Shown: positions 1 through 9,663, counted from the stretch's first letter. The stretch is DNA of 46,214 nucleotides from Pseudomonas sp. QS1027 (GCF_002814235.1 NZ_PHSU01000010.1:1-46214), one strand, 5' to 3'. Made by a program: numbers and translations. Notes: generated from the letters alone by a model not told the origin.

Positions 1-27
1 TTTCTGTCACAAAGGTCAAAAGCAGGG

Positions 28-62
28 CAAAAACGACTATGGGAGCCTGCGGCTCCCATAGT
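28..62 (-). terminator. Intrinsic terminator of tyrS
   Basis: A perfect 12-bp stem (36-47 with 51-62) closes on a 3-base loop. Read on the minus strand it is followed by a T tract (A run at 29-33 on the plus strand). It lies 26 bases past the tyrS stop codon, the expected place for a Rho-independent terminator. Confidence 0.85.
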
Positions 63-87
63 GTTGGCTTCTATCTATAAAGCAGCG

Positions 88-1287
88 TTACTCGGCCTTG
101 AGGGTGATCCGGGCGAACGCCTTCTTGCCTGCCTGGCAAACATGGGTCGCACCCAGCTTGTATATAAAGGCGCGATCAACGACCTCGCCATCTATACGCA
201 CACCACCGGAGCTCAGCAGATCGCGAGCGACCGCCGAGTTCTTCACCAGGCCAGCCTTATTAAGGACAGCGGCAATCGGCATGTCCTCAGCAGCACTGAT
301 TTCAACCTCAGGCAGATCATCCGGCAACTCGCCATCCTTCATGCGATTGCCCGCCGCACGATGAGCATTGGCCGCAGCCTCCTCGCCATGGAAACGCGCG
401 ACGATCTCTTCAGCCAACTGGATCTTGACGTCACGCGGGTTCGCACCCGCCTCGACATCCTTGCGCAGCTGATTGATCTCATCCATCGAACGGAAGCTCA
501 GCAGCTCGAAGTAACGCCACATCAGCGCATCCGGGATCGACACCAGCTTGCCGTACATGACACCCGGCGCTTCCTGGATCCCTACATAGTTCCCCAGGGA
601 CTTGGACATCTTCTTCACACCATCCAGCCCTTCGAGCAATGGCATGGTGAGAATGCACTGAGCCTCCTGCCCATAGGCGCGCTGCAACTCACGCCCCATC
701 AGCAGGTTGAACTTCTGGTCGGTACCACCCAGCTCCACATCCGCGCGCAGCGCAACGGAGTCATACCCCTGCACCAGAGGGTAGAGGAACTCATGGATGG
801 CGATGGGCTGGTTACTGGTATAGCGCTTGTCGAAGTCGTCGCGCTCGAGCATGCGCGCCACGGTGTACTGCGACGTCAGGCGAATGAAGTCCGCCGGCCC
901 CATCTGATCCATCCAGGTGGAGTTGAACGCCACCTCGGTCTTCGCCGGATCAAGGATCTTGAACACCTGGGCCTTGTAGGTCTCGGCATTCTCGAGGACC
1001 TGCTCACGGGTCAACGGTGGACGCGTGGCGCTCTTGCCGCTCGGGTCACCGATCAAGCCAGTGAAGTCGCCGATCAGAAAGATCACCTGATGCCCCAGCT
1101 CCTGGAACTGGCGCAGCTTGTTAATAAGGACTGTGTGCCCCAGGTGCAGATCCGGTGCCGTAGGGTCGAAGCCGGCCTTGATACGCAGCGGCTGGCCACG
1201 CTTGAGCTTCTCGACCAATTCGGACTCGACCAACACCTCTTCCGCACCACGCTTGATCAGCGCGAGCTGCTCTTCAACCGACTTCAT
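88..1287 (-). CDS. tyrS: Tyrosyl-tRNA synthetase
   Basis: Cytoplasmic class I aminoacyl-tRNA synthetase that charges tRNA-Tyr with tyrosine using ATP. The 399-residue product has the HIGH-type motif HLGH at residues 48-51, the KMSKS loop at 226-230 and a C-terminal S4-like RNA-binding region. The length matches the Pseudomonas TyrS form of about 399 residues. The frame stays open another 102 bases upstream, but ATG 1287 ([11 protein letters not shown]) is the conserved start and the upstream part reads as non-family sequence. It is transcribed divergently from the M23 peptidase gene and ends at a strong terminator. Confidence 0.97.
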   Translation of the reverse strand: MKSVEEQLALIKRGAEEVLVESELVEKLKRGQPLRIKAGFDPTAPDLHLGHTVLINKLRQFQELGHQVIFLIGDFTGLIGDPSGKSATRPPLTREQVLENAETYKAQVFKILDPAKTEVAFNSTWMDQMGPADFIRLTSQYTVARMLERDDFDKRYTSNQPIAIHEFLYPLVQGYDSVALRADVELGGTDQKFNLLMGRELQRAYGQEAQCILTMPLLEGLDGVKKMSKSLGNYVGIQEAPGVMYGKLVSIPDALMWRYFELLSFRSMDEINQLRKDVEAGANPRDVKIQLAEEIVARFHGEEAAANAHRAAGNRMKDGELPDDLPEVEISAAEDMPIAAVLNKAGLVKNSAVARDLLSSGGVRIDGEVVDRAFIYKLGATHVCQAGKKAFARITLKAE

Positions 1288-1398
1288 AACCAACCTGCAA
1301 GGCTCAGATTCAAAGGGGACCAACCATACAAGAACGCCGCCCAAATACAAGTTTTGCCCGGCATACGGGCACGAAACAGCCGCCCACACATGACAGAC

Positions 1399-1427
1399 TT
1401 GCTTCAGCGATGTTTTGGTTATATTTT
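1399..1427 (+). promoter_or_regulatory. Candidate promoter of the M23 peptidase gene
   Basis: TTGCTT at 1399-1404 and TATTTT at 1422-1427 are separated by 17 bases and sit at the start of an unusually AT-rich stretch. Transcription would begin near 1434, giving a leader of about 63 bases. This rests on pattern matching only; TATATT at 1420-1425 is an alternative -10. Confidence 0.4.
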
Positions 1428-1449
1428 ATACAGTTATTTCATCTTCATC

Positions 1450-1500
1450 ATGTCATTCATCTTTTCCAATTCATCTTCTTCAAAGTCAAATTACCTATGA
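1450..1500 (+). CDS. Possible short upstream ORF (Ser-rich leader peptide)
   Basis: ATG 1450 opens a 16-codon frame, MSFIFSNSSSSKSNYL, ending in TGA 1498-1500. That stop overlaps the ATG of the M23 peptidase gene as ATGA. Seven of 16 residues are serine, coded by TCA, TCT and TCC, which are rarely used in Pseudomonas. No Shine-Dalgarno sequence is visible before it. It could be a translationally coupled leader peptide, or a chance frame in a pyrimidine-rich leader. Confidence 0.3.
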   Translation: MSFIFSNSSSSKSNYL

Positions 1501-2909
1501 CCACAGAGCCGACTAAAGCGCCCCCGCTTTATCCGAAGACCCACCTGCTGGCCGCAAGTGGGATCGCCGCCCTTCTCAGCCTGGCGCTACTGGTATTTCC
1601 TTCCAGTGACGTAGAAGCCAAGAAGACAACGCTGAACCTGGAGCTGGAAACCCCAGCGGATCAACTGACACAAGACAAAGACGCCGTAGAACTCGATCAA
1701 GCCACAAATGAAGGCAATCCATCGCCTTTCGCCCAGATCGACAACAGCGCCGAAGAGCCCCAGGAAACCGCCAAGACCGCCCCTGCACCCGAGGAAAAGA
1801 AGGCCCCCGGCCACCGGGAAGTCACCGTAGCCCGGGGCGATACGCTTTCCACACTGTTCGAGAAGGTCGGCTTGCCGGCTGCTTCAGTACATGAGGTCCT
1901 GGCCAGCGATAAACAAGCCAAGCAGTTCTCCCAACTCAAGCATGGCCAGGTCCTGGAGTTCGAGCTGACGCCCGACGGCCAGCTGAACAACCTGCACAGC
2001 CAGGTCAGCGACCTTGAGACCATCACCCTGACCAAGGGCCCGAAAGGTTTCACCTTCCATCGAGTGGTCACCCAGCCGGTGGTCCGTTCGGCCTATGTGC
2101 ACGGCGTGATCAACAGCTCGCTGTCACTCTCCGCCCAACGTGCCGGCATGCCCCACAGCCTGACCCGCGAAATGGCCCATGTATTCGGCTACGACATCGA
2201 CTTCGCCCAGGACATCCGCCCCGGCGACGAATTCGAAGTGATCTACGAGCAGAAAGTGCTCAACGGCAAGACCATCGGCACCGGCAGCATCCTCTCCGCG
2301 CGCTTTACCAGCCGCGGCAAGACCTTCACCGCCGTGCGCTATACCAACAAACAAGGCATCAGCAACTACTACACCGCTGACGGCAACAGCATGCGCAAGG
2401 CCTTTATCCGCACCCCCGTGGACTTCGCCCGCATCAGCTCGCGCTTCTCCATGGGCCGCAAGCACCCGATCCTGAACAAGATCCGCGCCCACAAAGGCGT
2501 CGACTATGCCGCCCCACGCGGTACGCCGATCAAAGCCACCGGCGACGGCAAGGTGATACTGGCCGGCCGTCGCGGCGGTTACGGCAACACCGTGGTCATC
2601 CAGCACGGCAATACCTACCGGACCCTGTACGGTCATATGCAAGGTTTTGCCAAGGGCATCCAGACCGGCAGCACCGTGAAGCAGGGCCAGGTGATTGGTT
2701 ATATCGGCACCACCGGCCTGTCGACCGGCCCGCATCTGCACTACGAGTTCCAGGTCAATGGCGTACACGTCGACCCACTGGGCCAGAAACTGCCCATGGC
2801 CGATCCGATCGCCAAGTCCGAACGCGCCCGCTTCCTGCAACAGAGCCAGCCGTTGATGGCGCGCATGAACCAGGAAAAATCCAGCAAAGTCGCCTCGGCC
2901 AAACGGTAA
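1497..2909 (+). CDS. M23 family peptidoglycan DD-metalloendopeptidase (MepM-like)
   Basis: Probable zinc endopeptidase that cleaves peptide cross-links in peptidoglycan. The 470-residue protein has a short cytoplasmic N-terminus, one membrane anchor (about residues 16-34), an acidic linker, an OapA/LysM-like region (about 105-170), a Csd3-like middle domain and a C-terminal M23 domain. The zinc ligands are visible: H332 and D336 in HKGVD, then H413 and H415 in GPHLHYEF. ATG 1497 is chosen because the upstream frame is low-complexity leader. No Shine-Dalgarno sequence precedes it, and the ATG overlaps the stop of a small upstream ORF. It sits 6 bases before anmK, suggesting co-transcription of a wall-cutting enzyme with a wall-recycling kinase. 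Confidence 0.93.
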   Translation: MTTEPTKAPPLYPKTHLLAASGIAALLSLALLVFPSSDVEAKKTTLNLELETPADQLTQDKDAVELDQATNEGNPSPFAQIDNSAEEPQETAKTAPAPEEKKAPGHREVTVARGDTLSTLFEKVGLPAASVHEVLASDKQAKQFSQLKHGQVLEFELTPDGQLNNLHSQVSDLETITLTKGPKGFTFHRVVTQPVVRSAYVHGVINSSLSLSAQRAGMPHSLTREMAHVFGYDIDFAQDIRPGDEFEVIYEQKVLNGKTIGTGSILSARFTSRGKTFTAVRYTNKQGISNYYTADGNSMRKAFIRTPVDFARISSRFSMGRKHPILNKIRAHKGVDYAAPRGTPIKATGDGKVILAGRRGGYGNTVVIQHGNTYRTLYGHMQGFAKGIQTGSTVKQGQVIGYIGTTGLSTGPHLHYEFQVNGVHVDPLGQKLPMADPIAKSERARFLQQSQPLMARMNQEKSSKVASAKR

Positions 2910-4004
<1,095 letters not shown>

Positions 4005-4012
4005 CACACAGC

Positions 4013-4037
4013 AAAACGCCGCGAAGTTCGCGGCGTT
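4013..4037 (-). terminator. Hairpin terminator between anmK and erpA
   Basis: An 11-bp perfect inverted repeat (4015-4025 with 4027-4037) lies between the convergent ends of anmK and erpA. The minus-strand reading continues into four T residues (A run 4013-4016 on the plus strand), so it suits erpA best but may serve both genes. Confidence 0.65.
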
Positions 4038-4059
4038 GAGGGTAAAGCGAAAGCACTGA

Positions 4060-4410
4060 TCAGATCGAGAACGACGACCCGCAACCACAGGTGGTGGTGG
4101 CATTCGGGTTCTTGATAACAAACCGCGAGCCTTCCAGGCCTTCCTGATAATCCACCTCTGCGCCTGCCAGGTACTGGAAGCTCATTGGATCGACCACCAG
4201 GCTGACGCCTTCGCGCTCGACGATGGTGTCGTCATCGGCCACTTCTTCATCGAAGGTGAAGCCGTACTGAAACCCTGAACAACCGCCGCCCGTAACGAAT
4301 ACGCGCAGCTTCAAGCGATCATTGCCCTCTTCATCGACCAGGCTCTTCACCTTGTGCGCGGCACCGTGGGTGAATTGCAAAGCCGTGGGGGTGAAGGATT
4401 CGACGCTCAT
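4060..4410 (-). CDS. erpA: Iron-sulfur cluster insertion protein ErpA
   Basis: A-type carrier that delivers Fe-S clusters to apo-proteins in the cytoplasm. The 116-residue protein has the three ligand cysteines of the HesB/IscA fold: C44 in [11 protein letters not shown], and C108 and C110 in [12 protein letters not shown] near the C-terminus. The conserved start [13 protein letters not shown] and the pseudomonad gene neighbourhood favour ErpA over IscA. A strong promoter candidate with a half-site resembling an IscR site lies just upstream. Confidence 0.95.
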   Translation of the reverse strand: MSVESFTPTALQFTHGAAHKVKSLVDEEGNDRLKLRVFVTGGGCSGFQYGFTFDEEVADDDTIVEREGVSLVVDPMSFQYLAGAEVDYQEGLEGSRFVIKNPNATTTCGCGSSFSI

Positions 4411-4457
4411 GCTGACTATCTCCCGGCGTTACGCCGCCATAATGCGTGATGACGGGC

Positions 4458-4491
4458 ATTATCCGCTTCTCCTAGAAAAGCGGTCAACTAT
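4458..4491 (-). promoter_or_regulatory. erpA promoter with possible IscR half-site
   Basis: On the minus strand, TTGACC (4487-4482) and GATAAT (4463-4458) are separated by 18 bases, close to the sigma70 consensus. The spacer holds an imperfect 8-bp inverted repeat (cgcttctc / gaaaagcg on the plus strand). ATAGTTGAC (4491-4483) overlaps the -35 box and matches the left half of the published IscR type 1 consensus; the right half does not match. IscR control is therefore only a suggestion. Confidence 0.6.
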
Positions 4492-4535
4492 TGTTATGGT
4501 ATATCAATCAACCCGAGCGACCTCACAGAATGCAA

Positions 4536-4558
4536 GAAGGCCCGCTTGACGGGCCTTC
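4536..4558 (-). terminator. Hairpin terminator of argC
   Basis: A 9-bp perfect inverted repeat (4536-4544 with 4550-4558, loop cttga) lies 22 bases past the argC stop on the minus strand. The T tract is weak (CTTCTTGCATT). Confidence 0.55.
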
Positions 4559-4579
4559 CTGGCGAACGCGAGTGCGGCC

Positions 4580-5614
4580 TTAAGGCAGCATGCCCGCGTG
4601 GGACAGGCCCAGACGCTCGTCCAGCCCGAACAGGATGTTCAGGTTCTGCACCGCCTGGCCGGAAGCGCCCTTGACCAGGTTGTCGATCACCGACAACACC
4701 ACCACCAGGTCGCCATCCTGCGGACGGTGCACGGCAATCCGGCAGACGTTGGCGCCACGCACGCTACGGGTTTCCGGATGGCTGCCGGCCGGCATGACAT
4801 CGACGAACGGTTCGTTGGCATAACGCTGCTCGAACAGCGCCTGCAGATCCACCGAACGGTCGACCACGGTCGCGTACAGCGTGGAATGGATACCCCGGAT
4901 CATCGGCGTGAGGTGCGGCACGAAGGTCAGGCCCACGTCATGGCCGGCCGCGCGGCGCAGCCCCTGGCGAATTTCCGGCAGGTGGCGGTGCCCCTTGACC
5001 GCATAAGCCTTCATGCTTTCGGAGGTTTCCGAGTACAGCGAACCAACACTGGCGCCGCGACCGGCACCGCTGACGCCCGACTTGCAGTCGGCGATCAGCC
5101 GCGTGGTATCCGCCAGGCCCGCCTCAAGCAGCGGCAGGAAACCCAGCTGGGTCGCGGTCGGATAGCAACCCGGCACGGCAATCAGACGGGCTTGCTTGAT
5201 CTTCTCGCGGTTCACTTCCGGCAGCCCATAGACCGCCTCTTCCAGCAACGCCGGCGCACCGTGCGGCTGGCCGTACCACTTGGCCCACTCTTCGGCATCC
5301 TGCAAACGGAAGTCGGCGGACAGGTCGATGACCTTGGTGCCGGCGGACAACAGCTCACCGGCCAGGGCATGGGCCACACCATGGGGCGTGGCGAAGAACA
5401 CCACGTCGCAATCGCCGAGGGTCTTGATGTCCGGCACGCTGAACGCCAGGCCGTCGTAGTGACCGCGCAGGTTCGGATACATGTCGGCCACGGCGAGGCC
5501 CGCCTCGGATCGCGAAGTGATGACTGCCACTTCTGCCTGCGGATGCTGTGCCAACAGACGCAGCAATTCGACACCGGTGTAACCCGTGCCGCCGACGATA
5601 CCGACCTTGACCAT
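4580..5614 (-). CDS. argC: N-acetyl-gamma-glutamyl-phosphate reductase
   Basis: Third step of arginine biosynthesis: NADPH-dependent reduction of N-acetyl-glutamyl-phosphate to the semialdehyde. The 344-residue protein has the N-terminal Rossmann motif GGTGYTG (8-14), the catalytic cysteine C150 in PGCYPTA, and the [10 protein letters not shown] and GHRHLPEI blocks of the dimerisation domain. Length is normal for the family. It is divergent from hemJ, and the intergenic region holds a promoter candidate. Confidence 0.97.
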   Translation of the reverse strand: MVKVGIVGGTGYTGVELLRLLAQHPQAEVAVITSRSEAGLAVADMYPNLRGHYDGLAFSVPDIKTLGDCDVVFFATPHGVAHALAGELLSAGTKVIDLSADFRLQDAEEWAKWYGQPHGAPALLEEAVYGLPEVNREKIKQARLIAVPGCYPTATQLGFLPLLEAGLADTTRLIADCKSGVSGAGRGASVGSLYSETSESMKAYAVKGHRHLPEIRQGLRRAAGHDVGLTFVPHLTPMIRGIHSTLYATVVDRSVDLQALFEQRYANEPFVDVMPAGSHPETRSVRGANVCRIAVHRPQDGDLVVVLSVIDNLVKGASGQAVQNLNILFGLDERLGLSHAGMLP

Positions 5615-5649
5615 GACCTGCCCTCAACGAAACCACTGGAAAGCCCACG

Positions 5650-5678
5650 ATAATAGGGGCCGCGCGCGCCTGCGACAA
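5650..5678 (-). promoter_or_regulatory. argC promoter candidate
   Basis: On the minus strand TTGTCG (5678-5673) and TATTAT (5655-5650) are spaced by 17 bases, 36 bases before the argC start codon. Pattern match only. Confidence 0.5.
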
Positions 5679-5748
5679 CCGTCAAGGTGACGTGCGGACG
5701 CTCAAGCCTCTACTATTCGGCCTACCGTGAACCTGGGAATAACCAAAA

Positions 5749-6177
5749 ATGCTCTATCTGTGGGTCAAAGCCTTTCATATCGTCAGTGTCGTCTGCTGGT
5801 TTGCCGGCCTGTTCTATCTACCGCGCCTGTTCGTCTACCACGCCCAGAGCGAGGACAACGTCAGCAAGGAGCGCTTCAGCGTCATGGAGCGCAAGCTGTA
5901 TCGCGGGATCATGGGCCCGGCGATGATCGCCACGCTGATCTTCGGCGGCTGGTTGATCGCTCTCAACCCGAGCATCTTCAGCCAGGGCGGCTGGATACAC
6001 GCCAAACTGACCCTCGTGGTGCTGCTGATCGGCTACCACCACATGTGCGGCGCCCAGGTGAAACGTTTTGCCCGTGGCGAAAACACCCGCAGTCATGTCT
6101 TTTATCGCTGGTTCAATGAAGTGCCGGTTCTGCTATTGCTGGCTATTGTCATTCTGGTCGTTGTCCGACCGTTCTAG
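5749..6177 (+). CDS. hemJ: Protoporphyrinogen IX oxidase HemJ
   Basis: Inner-membrane protein of the HemJ/UPF0093 family, which oxidises protoporphyrinogen IX to protoporphyrin IX in haem synthesis. The 142-residue protein has about four hydrophobic segments, the conserved early histidine (H10 in WVKAFH) and the family signatures VVCWFAGLFYLPRLFVYH, WIHAKLTLV and FNEVPVLLL. Only a weak ribosome binding site is visible before ATG 5749. A possible promoter (TGACGT 5688, TACTAT 5711, spacer 17) lies upstream. Confidence 0.93.
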   Translation: MLYLWVKAFHIVSVVCWFAGLFYLPRLFVYHAQSEDNVSKERFSVMERKLYRGIMGPAMIATLIFGGWLIALNPSIFSQGGWIHAKLTLVVLLIGYHHMCGAQVKRFARGENTRSHVFYRWFNEVPVLLLLAIVILVVVRPF

Positions 6178-6212
6178 CTACAAGTCACTCATCCCTGATC
6201 GGAGCACTCTCC

Positions 6213-7184
6213 ATGTCGCTGCCCGCCCTGCTCGAACAACGCCTGCGCTTGCCCGTGGTGGCCGCGCCGATGTTCCTGATTTCCAACCCGCAACTGGTGC
6301 TCGCCTGCTGCCGCAACGGGGTGGTGGGCAGCTTTCCAGCCCTGAACCAGCGCGAAAGCAGCGGCTTCAAGGCCTGGCTGGAGGAAATCGAAGCGGGCCT
6401 GGCGACCCTGGATAATCCGGCGCCTTATGCCGTCAACCTGATCGTGCACAACAGCAACCCACGACTACAGGCGGACCTGCAGATCTGTATCGAGCACAAG
6501 GTGCCGATCGTCATCACCAGCCTGGGCGCGGTCAAGGAACTGGTGGACGCCGTACACAGCTACGGTGGCCTGGTGTTCCACGACGTGACCACCCGCCGCC
6601 ATGCCGAAAAAGCCGCCGAGGCCGGTGTCGACGGGCTGATTGCCGTGGCCGCAGGCGCCGGTGGCCATGCCGGCACCTGGAGTCCGTTTGCCCTGATCGC
6701 CGAAATCCGCCAGTTCTTCGACAAGACCCTGCTGCTGGCCGGTTGCCTGAACCATGGTCACGAGATTCTCGCCGCGCAGTTGCTCGGCGCGGATCTGGCC
6801 TACTTCGGTACGCGATTTATCGGTACTACGGAAAGCCATGCATCCGACGCCTATAAAGAGATGCTGCTCACATCCCAGGCGGTCGATATCGTGCACACTG
6901 CGGCGGTATCCGGGGTGCCCGCGAGCTTTATGCGCCAGAGCCTGGAAAACGCCGGTTTCGATCTCCCTGCGCTGCAAGGCAAGGGTGAAGTGAACTTCGG
7001 CTCCAAGCTCAAGCCGATCAGCGACGAGGCCAAGGCCTGGAAAACCGTCTGGTCGGCAGGCCAGGGGGTCGGTGGTATCGATGACTTGCCCAGTGTCGAC
7101 CAACTGGTCGCCCGGCTTGATGCCGAGTACCGCAAGGCCCAGTCACTGGCAGCAGAGTTGCCTCGGCACTGGCCACGCCCGTAA
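6213..7184 (+). CDS. Nitronate monooxygenase family flavoprotein
   Basis: Predicted FMN enzyme of the nitronate monooxygenase (2-nitropropane dioxygenase) family, which oxidises alkyl nitronates. The 323-residue TIM barrel begins LPVVAAPMFLISNPQLV. It has the flavin-binding AAGAGGHAG loop (about 149-157), the GADLAYFGTRFIGTTES block and a C-terminal SAGQGVGGI segment. GGAG at 6201-6204 sets ATG 6213. It follows hemJ by 35 bases, so the two may share a transcript. The natural substrate cannot be read from sequence; propionate 3-nitronate is a known substrate of the family. Confidence 0.9.
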   Translation: MSLPALLEQRLRLPVVAAPMFLISNPQLVLACCRNGVVGSFPALNQRESSGFKAWLEEIEAGLATLDNPAPYAVNLIVHNSNPRLQADLQICIEHKVPIVITSLGAVKELVDAVHSYGGLVFHDVTTRRHAEKAAEAGVDGLIAVAAGAGGHAGTWSPFALIAEIRQFFDKTLLLAGCLNHGHEILAAQLLGADLAYFGTRFIGTTESHASDAYKEMLLTSQAVDIVHTAAVSGVPASFMRQSLENAGFDLPALQGKGEVNFGSKLKPISDEAKAWKTVWSAGQGVGGIDDLPSVDQLVARLDAEYRKAQSLAAELPRHWPRP

Positions 7185-7191
7185 CATCCGT

Positions 7192-7212
7192 GTTGCAGGC
7201 TTACCCTGTAAC
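7192..7212 (+). other. Small stem-loop after the nitronate monooxygenase gene
   Basis: An 8-bp stem (7192-7199 with 7205-7212, one G-U pair) closes on a 5-base loop in the 57-base gap before the DUF805 gene. There is no T tract, so it is more likely an mRNA end or stability element than an intrinsic terminator. Confidence 0.35.
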
Positions 7213-7241
7213 GCCAATGACTTGTGACAAGGACGCCCTTC

Positions 7242-8192
7242 ATGAGCGACAACCGCTTCAAAATCGTGTTCGACGGCGCCTTGCAGGCCGGCGTTGACAA
7301 AACCACTGCCCAGTTCAACCTGGCCGCGCTGTTCAAGACCGACGTCGCTTCGGTGGAACGTTTGTTCAGTGGCCAGCCTGTCGCCCTGAAGCGCGACCTT
7401 TCGGCCGCCGAGGCCGAGTCTTATCTGCAGGCCTTGCGCAAGACCGGCATCGAAGCCCGCCTGGAAGACGAACCGGCTACCGTCGAACTGAGCCTGGCGG
7501 ATATCGATGACCTGCCGGCCAGCACGCCGCCACCGGACACCACGGCTTACCAATCACCCTACACCCCGCCACAAGCCCGGGTCGGCGACGACCTCCCGGC
7601 CTTCGGCCAACTCAAGGCCTTCACCACAAACGGGCGTATCGGCCGGCTGCGCTACCTGGCCTGGAGCATGGTCCTGATGTTCGTCACCCTCCCGGTGGCA
7701 GGCGCAATCTTCGCCTTCGCCATGGGCGCTGCGGCAGCCTCCCTGAACACGGCGATCGTCATCGGTGTCGTGCTCGGTGGTGCGGCCCTGATCGCCTTCG
7801 TGATCTTTTCCGTACAGATCGCCGTGCAGCGCCTGCACGATATCGGCTGGTCCGGCTGGCTCTGGCTACTGACCCTGGTCCCCTTCGTCGGCAGCCTGTT
7901 CCCCTTCGTGCTGATGTTCTGCCCGGGCAATAGCGGCGCCAACCAGTACGGCGCACCACCACCGCCGAACAGCACCGCGGTCAAGGTCCTGGCCGTGCTC
8001 TCGGTCGTCAGCGGGATCATCTTTGGCGTTGTTGCCCTGACCGGCGGCCTGGCCAACCTCGAGAGAGACTACAACAAGGAATCGGCCAGCTACTCCGAAA
8101 GCAGCGACGCCACCAGCACCGATGAGACCGATGATGCAGCAGCCGAATCCGCTCCGCCCGCTGTAGACTATGGCAAAGATGAAAAAGAATAA
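7242..8192 (+). CDS. DUF805 membrane protein with N-terminal extension domain
   Basis: Function unknown. The 316-residue protein has three parts. A soluble N-terminal domain (about 1-85, starting MSDNRFKIVFDGALQAG) contains a conserved-looking FSGQPVALKRDLS stretch. The DUF805 core (about 125-265) has four hydrophobic segments and the family motif QRLHDIGWSGWLWLL. The C-terminal tail is acidic and Ser/Asp/Glu-rich (from about residue 280). AAGGA at 7229-7233 supports ATG 7242 over an in-frame start 18 bases upstream. DUF805 proteins are inner-membrane; which side the extra domain faces cannot be read with certainty. Confidence 0.85.
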   Translation: MSDNRFKIVFDGALQAGVDKTTAQFNLAALFKTDVASVERLFSGQPVALKRDLSAAEAESYLQALRKTGIEARLEDEPATVELSLADIDDLPASTPPPDTTAYQSPYTPPQARVGDDLPAFGQLKAFTTNGRIGRLRYLAWSMVLMFVTLPVAGAIFAFAMGAAAASLNTAIVIGVVLGGAALIAFVIFSVQIAVQRLHDIGWSGWLWLLTLVPFVGSLFPFVLMFCPGNSGANQYGAPPPPNSTAVKVLAVLSVVSGIIFGVVALTGGLANLERDYNKESASYSESSDATSTDETDDAAAESAPPAVDYGKDEKE

Positions 8193-8252
8193 CGGTTTCT
8201 GAGCCTGCGACCCTCTGTCCCAAGGCTCACAGCCGTTGTGATGGAGAACTGC

Positions 8253-9041
8253 ATGACCCGTTACGCCCTGATCACCGGCGCTTCCAGCGGCATCGGCCTG
8301 GCACTGGCCGAAGCCCTCGCGCGCCGCGGCCGCAGCCTGATTCTGGTGGCCCGCCAGCGTGATCAGCTGGAAACCATCGCGCTCGAACTGACCCAGCGCT
8401 TTGGCGTCGAGGTGCTGTTTCGCGCCTGCGACCTGAGCGAGCCGCTGCGCCTGTCAGGCTTTCTGCTGGAACTGGAAGAAGGTGAACGGCAGATCGACCT
8501 GCTGGTCAACTGCGCCGGCCTCGGCACCTGCGGCCCGTTCCTGGCCCAGGATTGGGGGACCGAGCAGGACCTGATCGAAGTCAATATCCTCGCCCTCACC
8601 CGACTTTGTCATACCCTGGGTAATCTCATGGCAATACAGGGTGGCGGGCAGATCCTCAACGTCGCCTCCGTCGCGGCGTTTCACCCCGCGCCCTGGATGA
8701 GCAGCTATTACGCAAGCAAGGCCTACGTGCTGCATTTCTCCGAAGGCCTGCGCGAAGAGCTTAAGAAAACCGGTATCAAGGTCTCGGTGCTCTGCCCCGG
8801 CCTGACCCGGACCGCGTTCTTTCGCACAGCGCAATTGGCCGTCGAAAAGCTTTTGGACAGCAAGCTGATGATGAGCCCCGAAGAAGTGGCGCTGTATGCC
8901 GTGCGCGCGCTGGACAAGAACCGTGCGGTGATCATTCCCGGCTGGCGCAACCGCTGGCTGGCCCGAGCCCCGCGCCTGATGCCGCGCTGGATGATGCGCA
9001 AGCTCGCCGGTGTCGCGACCAAGGCCTATTGTCCGCGCTGA
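8253..9041 (+). CDS. Short-chain dehydrogenase/reductase
   Basis: Classical SDR oxidoreductase, 262 residues, substrate unknown. It has the cofactor motif TGASSGIG (about 8-15), NCAG in place of the usual NNAG, and the catalytic YxxxK at Y152 and K156 (YYASK). The C-terminus is basic and hydrophobic (PGWRNRWLARAPRLMPRWMMRK), which suggests membrane or lipid association, as in SDRs acting on lipid-like substrates. GGAGA at 8243-8247 points to ATG 8253; GTG 8238 and ATG 8241 are in frame but badly spaced from it. Confidence 0.9.
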   Translation: MTRYALITGASSGIGLALAEALARRGRSLILVARQRDQLETIALELTQRFGVEVLFRACDLSEPLRLSGFLLELEEGERQIDLLVNCAGLGTCGPFLAQDWGTEQDLIEVNILALTRLCHTLGNLMAIQGGGQILNVASVAAFHPAPWMSSYYASKAYVLHFSEGLREELKKTGIKVSVLCPGLTRTAFFRTAQLAVEKLLDSKLMMSPEEVALYAVRALDKNRAVIIPGWRNRWLARAPRLMPRWMMRKLAGVATKAYCPR

Positions 9042-9104
9042 AACTTGAACTCACGGCCTTGTCCGTACAGACTCTGGCCCGACCCACTCAATGGAGAAAC
9101 AGCT

Positions 9105-9443
9105 GTGGATACTCTGTTCACCAAGATCATCAACAGAGAAATACCCGCCAAGATCATTTACGAGGATGACCAGGTCCTGGCCTTCCACGATATCGCCCCA
9201 CAGGCACCGGTGCATTTCCTGGTCATTCCGAAAAAACCGGTACGCACGCTCAATGACCTGACCGAAGAGGACAAGTCCCTGGCCGGGCATATTCTCTTCA
9301 CCGCCCAGCGCCTGGCCCTGGAACTGGGCTGCGAGAAAGGCTTTCGTGTGGTGATGAACTGCAATGAAGAAGGTGGGCAGACCGTCTATCACATACATAT
9401 GCATGTGCTGGGTCAGCGCCAGATGCACTGGCCGCCGGGCTGA
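9105..9443 (+). CDS. HIT family nucleotide-binding protein
   Basis: Histidine triad hydrolase or transferase, probably a purine nucleoside phosphoramidase of the HinT type. The 112-residue product starts VDTLFTKIINREIPAKIIYED and carries the triad H96-x-H98-x-H100 (HIHMHVLG). GTG 9105 is chosen because GGAGA (9093-9097) sits 7 bases upstream and homologues start at this point. The frame extends to 9045, but the added 20 residues are not family-like. Confidence 0.93.
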   Translation: MDTLFTKIINREIPAKIIYEDDQVLAFHDIAPQAPVHFLVIPKKPVRTLNDLTEEDKSLAGHILFTAQRLALELGCEKGFRVVMNCNEEGGQTVYHIHMHVLGQRQMHWPPG

Positions 9444-9460
9444 TACCCCCAAAACAAACG

Positions 9461-9542
9461 GTAGGAACCGGCTTGCTGGCGACAAAGTCCCAGAGCCTGG
9501 CGTCGACCTTTCGGCCGCTATCGCCAGCAAGCCGGCTCCTAC
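9461..9542. repeat. REP palindrome pair (REPIN)
   Basis: Two inverted REP copies, gtaggaaccggcttgctggc (from 9461) and its near reverse complement at 9521-9542 (ending ccggctcctac), flank a 38-base centre. Left and right arms match over 22 bases with one mismatch. The GTAGGAGC...GCTCCTAC form is the common REPIN type of fluorescent pseudomonads. It fills most of the gap between the HIT gene and coq7. Confidence 0.9.
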
Positions 9543-9663
9543 AGGTTTCGCGGTGTCTGCAAGATTACGCGAGGCAGCACATCCGCCGGTCTGGTGACCC
9601 AACGCAAACCTTCCGCTCTCGATTGCGGTAAACTGCAGGCCGAGATTTTTCCCGGAGGTCAGC

